NCBI RefSeq assembly: GCF_014077005.1
Contig: NZ_JACGVC010000041.1
Span: 1 to 64,000, forward strand
Direction of reading: 5' to 3'
From: Colwellia sp. MB3u-45
GTDB taxonomy: Bacteria; Pseudomonadota; Gammaproteobacteria; Enterobacterales; Alteromonadaceae
DNA length: 64,000 nt
Shown here piece by piece: positions 63,800 to 64,000 of this stretch. The notes beneath the pieces are model-generated. The model had not been told where the DNA came from and did no database searches. It was given only the letters and a program-made list of their open reading frames with translations. Position 1 is the first letter of the stretch. Each line of letters starts with the position of its first letter. A program made the position numbers and the translations under genes.

Positions 63800-64000
63800 G
63801 TGGAATTTTCAAGTATCAGTTCATTTACTGCGTTTGTATGCTACAGCGTGGCGACGGTATCAATTTTATCGCGTTTATTTCATCCGAAAGGACCAAACTT
63901 AATCATTACCTTGATTTTTGCCTGTTTGGCGATTGTTTTTCATGTCTTAAGTAGCTCACAATTTTTATTTACCCATAACCACCTTAATTTCTCGCTACCT
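63800..64000 (+). CDS. ypjD: Cytochrome c assembly family protein, YpjD-like (partial)
   Basis: The gene runs off the right edge; 67 codons are visible. The start is GTG at 63800 with GGAG six bases upstream. The product opens with VEFSSISSFTAFVCYSVATVSILSRLF and a second hydrophobic stretch (NLIITLIFACLAIVFHVLS), the first helices of a CcsA/HemX-like membrane protein. Divergent placement near ffh matches the ypjD-ffh arrangement of other gammaproteobacteria. The heme-handling WWD-type region would lie beyond the window. Confidence 0.65.
   Translation, partial: MEFSSISSFTAFVCYSVATVSILSRLFHPKGPNLIITLIFACLAIVFHVLSSSQFLFTHNHLNFSLP

Overview
This window looks like chromosomal DNA of a cold-living marine gammaproteobacterium of the Alteromonadales, most likely Colwellia or a near relative. 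The reasons are the AT-rich base composition, a secreted DUF3494 ice-binding protein, a long-form isocitrate lyase, a large TonB-dependent receptor, the MHYT-PAS-GGDEF-EAL protein and general gammaproteobacterial gene content. The assignment is inferred from gene content and was not tested by alignment. No tRNA, rRNA, CRISPR array, prophage or intact insertion sequence was seen.

Layout. 1-222: decayed IS630-type transposase start. 737-3852: PhnD/selenate-type ABC importer. 4099-5093: peroxide defence pair ohr/ohrR, divergent, with palindromic operators. 5410-8361: cyclic-di-GMP enzyme. 8549-14222: cyanate/nitrogen island, made of a sigma-54 activator, a perfect palindromic enhancer site, cyanase, a formate/nitrite-family channel and a PP2C-kinase fusion; two sigma-54 promoters can be read directly. 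14433-15197: ice-binding protein. 15992-18778 and 36570-39298: two separate molybdopterin hydroxylase cassettes of the isoquinoline-oxidoreductase type, the second followed by a MocA-like cytidylyltransferase. 19034-20747: GST and AraC regulator. 21178-23799: TonB receptor. 24567-31309: glyoxylate shunt (aceA, LysR regulator, LrgA/LrgB-type membrane pair, glcB). 33268-36387: small housekeeping and redox genes (ppiC, msrQP, glutaredoxin-like, DUF2058). 40281-43153: penicillin-acylase-like hydrolase and MAPEG protein. 43318-44699: Phe-rich leader peptide, attenuator and pheA. 45698-49854: RND efflux pair. 50076-51541: two envelope proteins. 51997-54765: aroF-tyrA plus a thioredoxin-like lipoprotein, under a TyrR-type box. 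55064-57007: acs. 57527-59553: rpsP-rimM-trmD-rplS. 59794-62330: an EamA transporter and ffh. 62533-63687: SO_0444-type metal permease with an in-frame 15-bp repeat. 63800-64000: start of a ypjD/ccsA-like gene.

How the genes work together. Acs, AceA and GlcB together let the cell grow on acetate or other C2 compounds, and the LrgAB pair placed between aceA and glcB probably moves a small organic acid. AroF, TyrA and PheA are the committed steps of Phe/Tyr synthesis, each with visible amino-acid-responsive control (TyrR box; Phe leader). Cyanase releases ammonia and CO2 from cyanate, and its sigma-54 control fits nitrogen scavenging.

The intergenic DNA is rich in short imperfect tandem repeats (10-15 bp units) and strong bidirectional terminators. 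One such repeat lies inside a gene, where its 15-bp unit keeps frame and adds histidines to a predicted metal permease. Other items that the main genes do not explain are an orphan PEP-CTERM tail behind rplS, a 73-bp MITE-like element, a tandem REP-like pair and a 12-C homopolymer upstream of the ABC importer.
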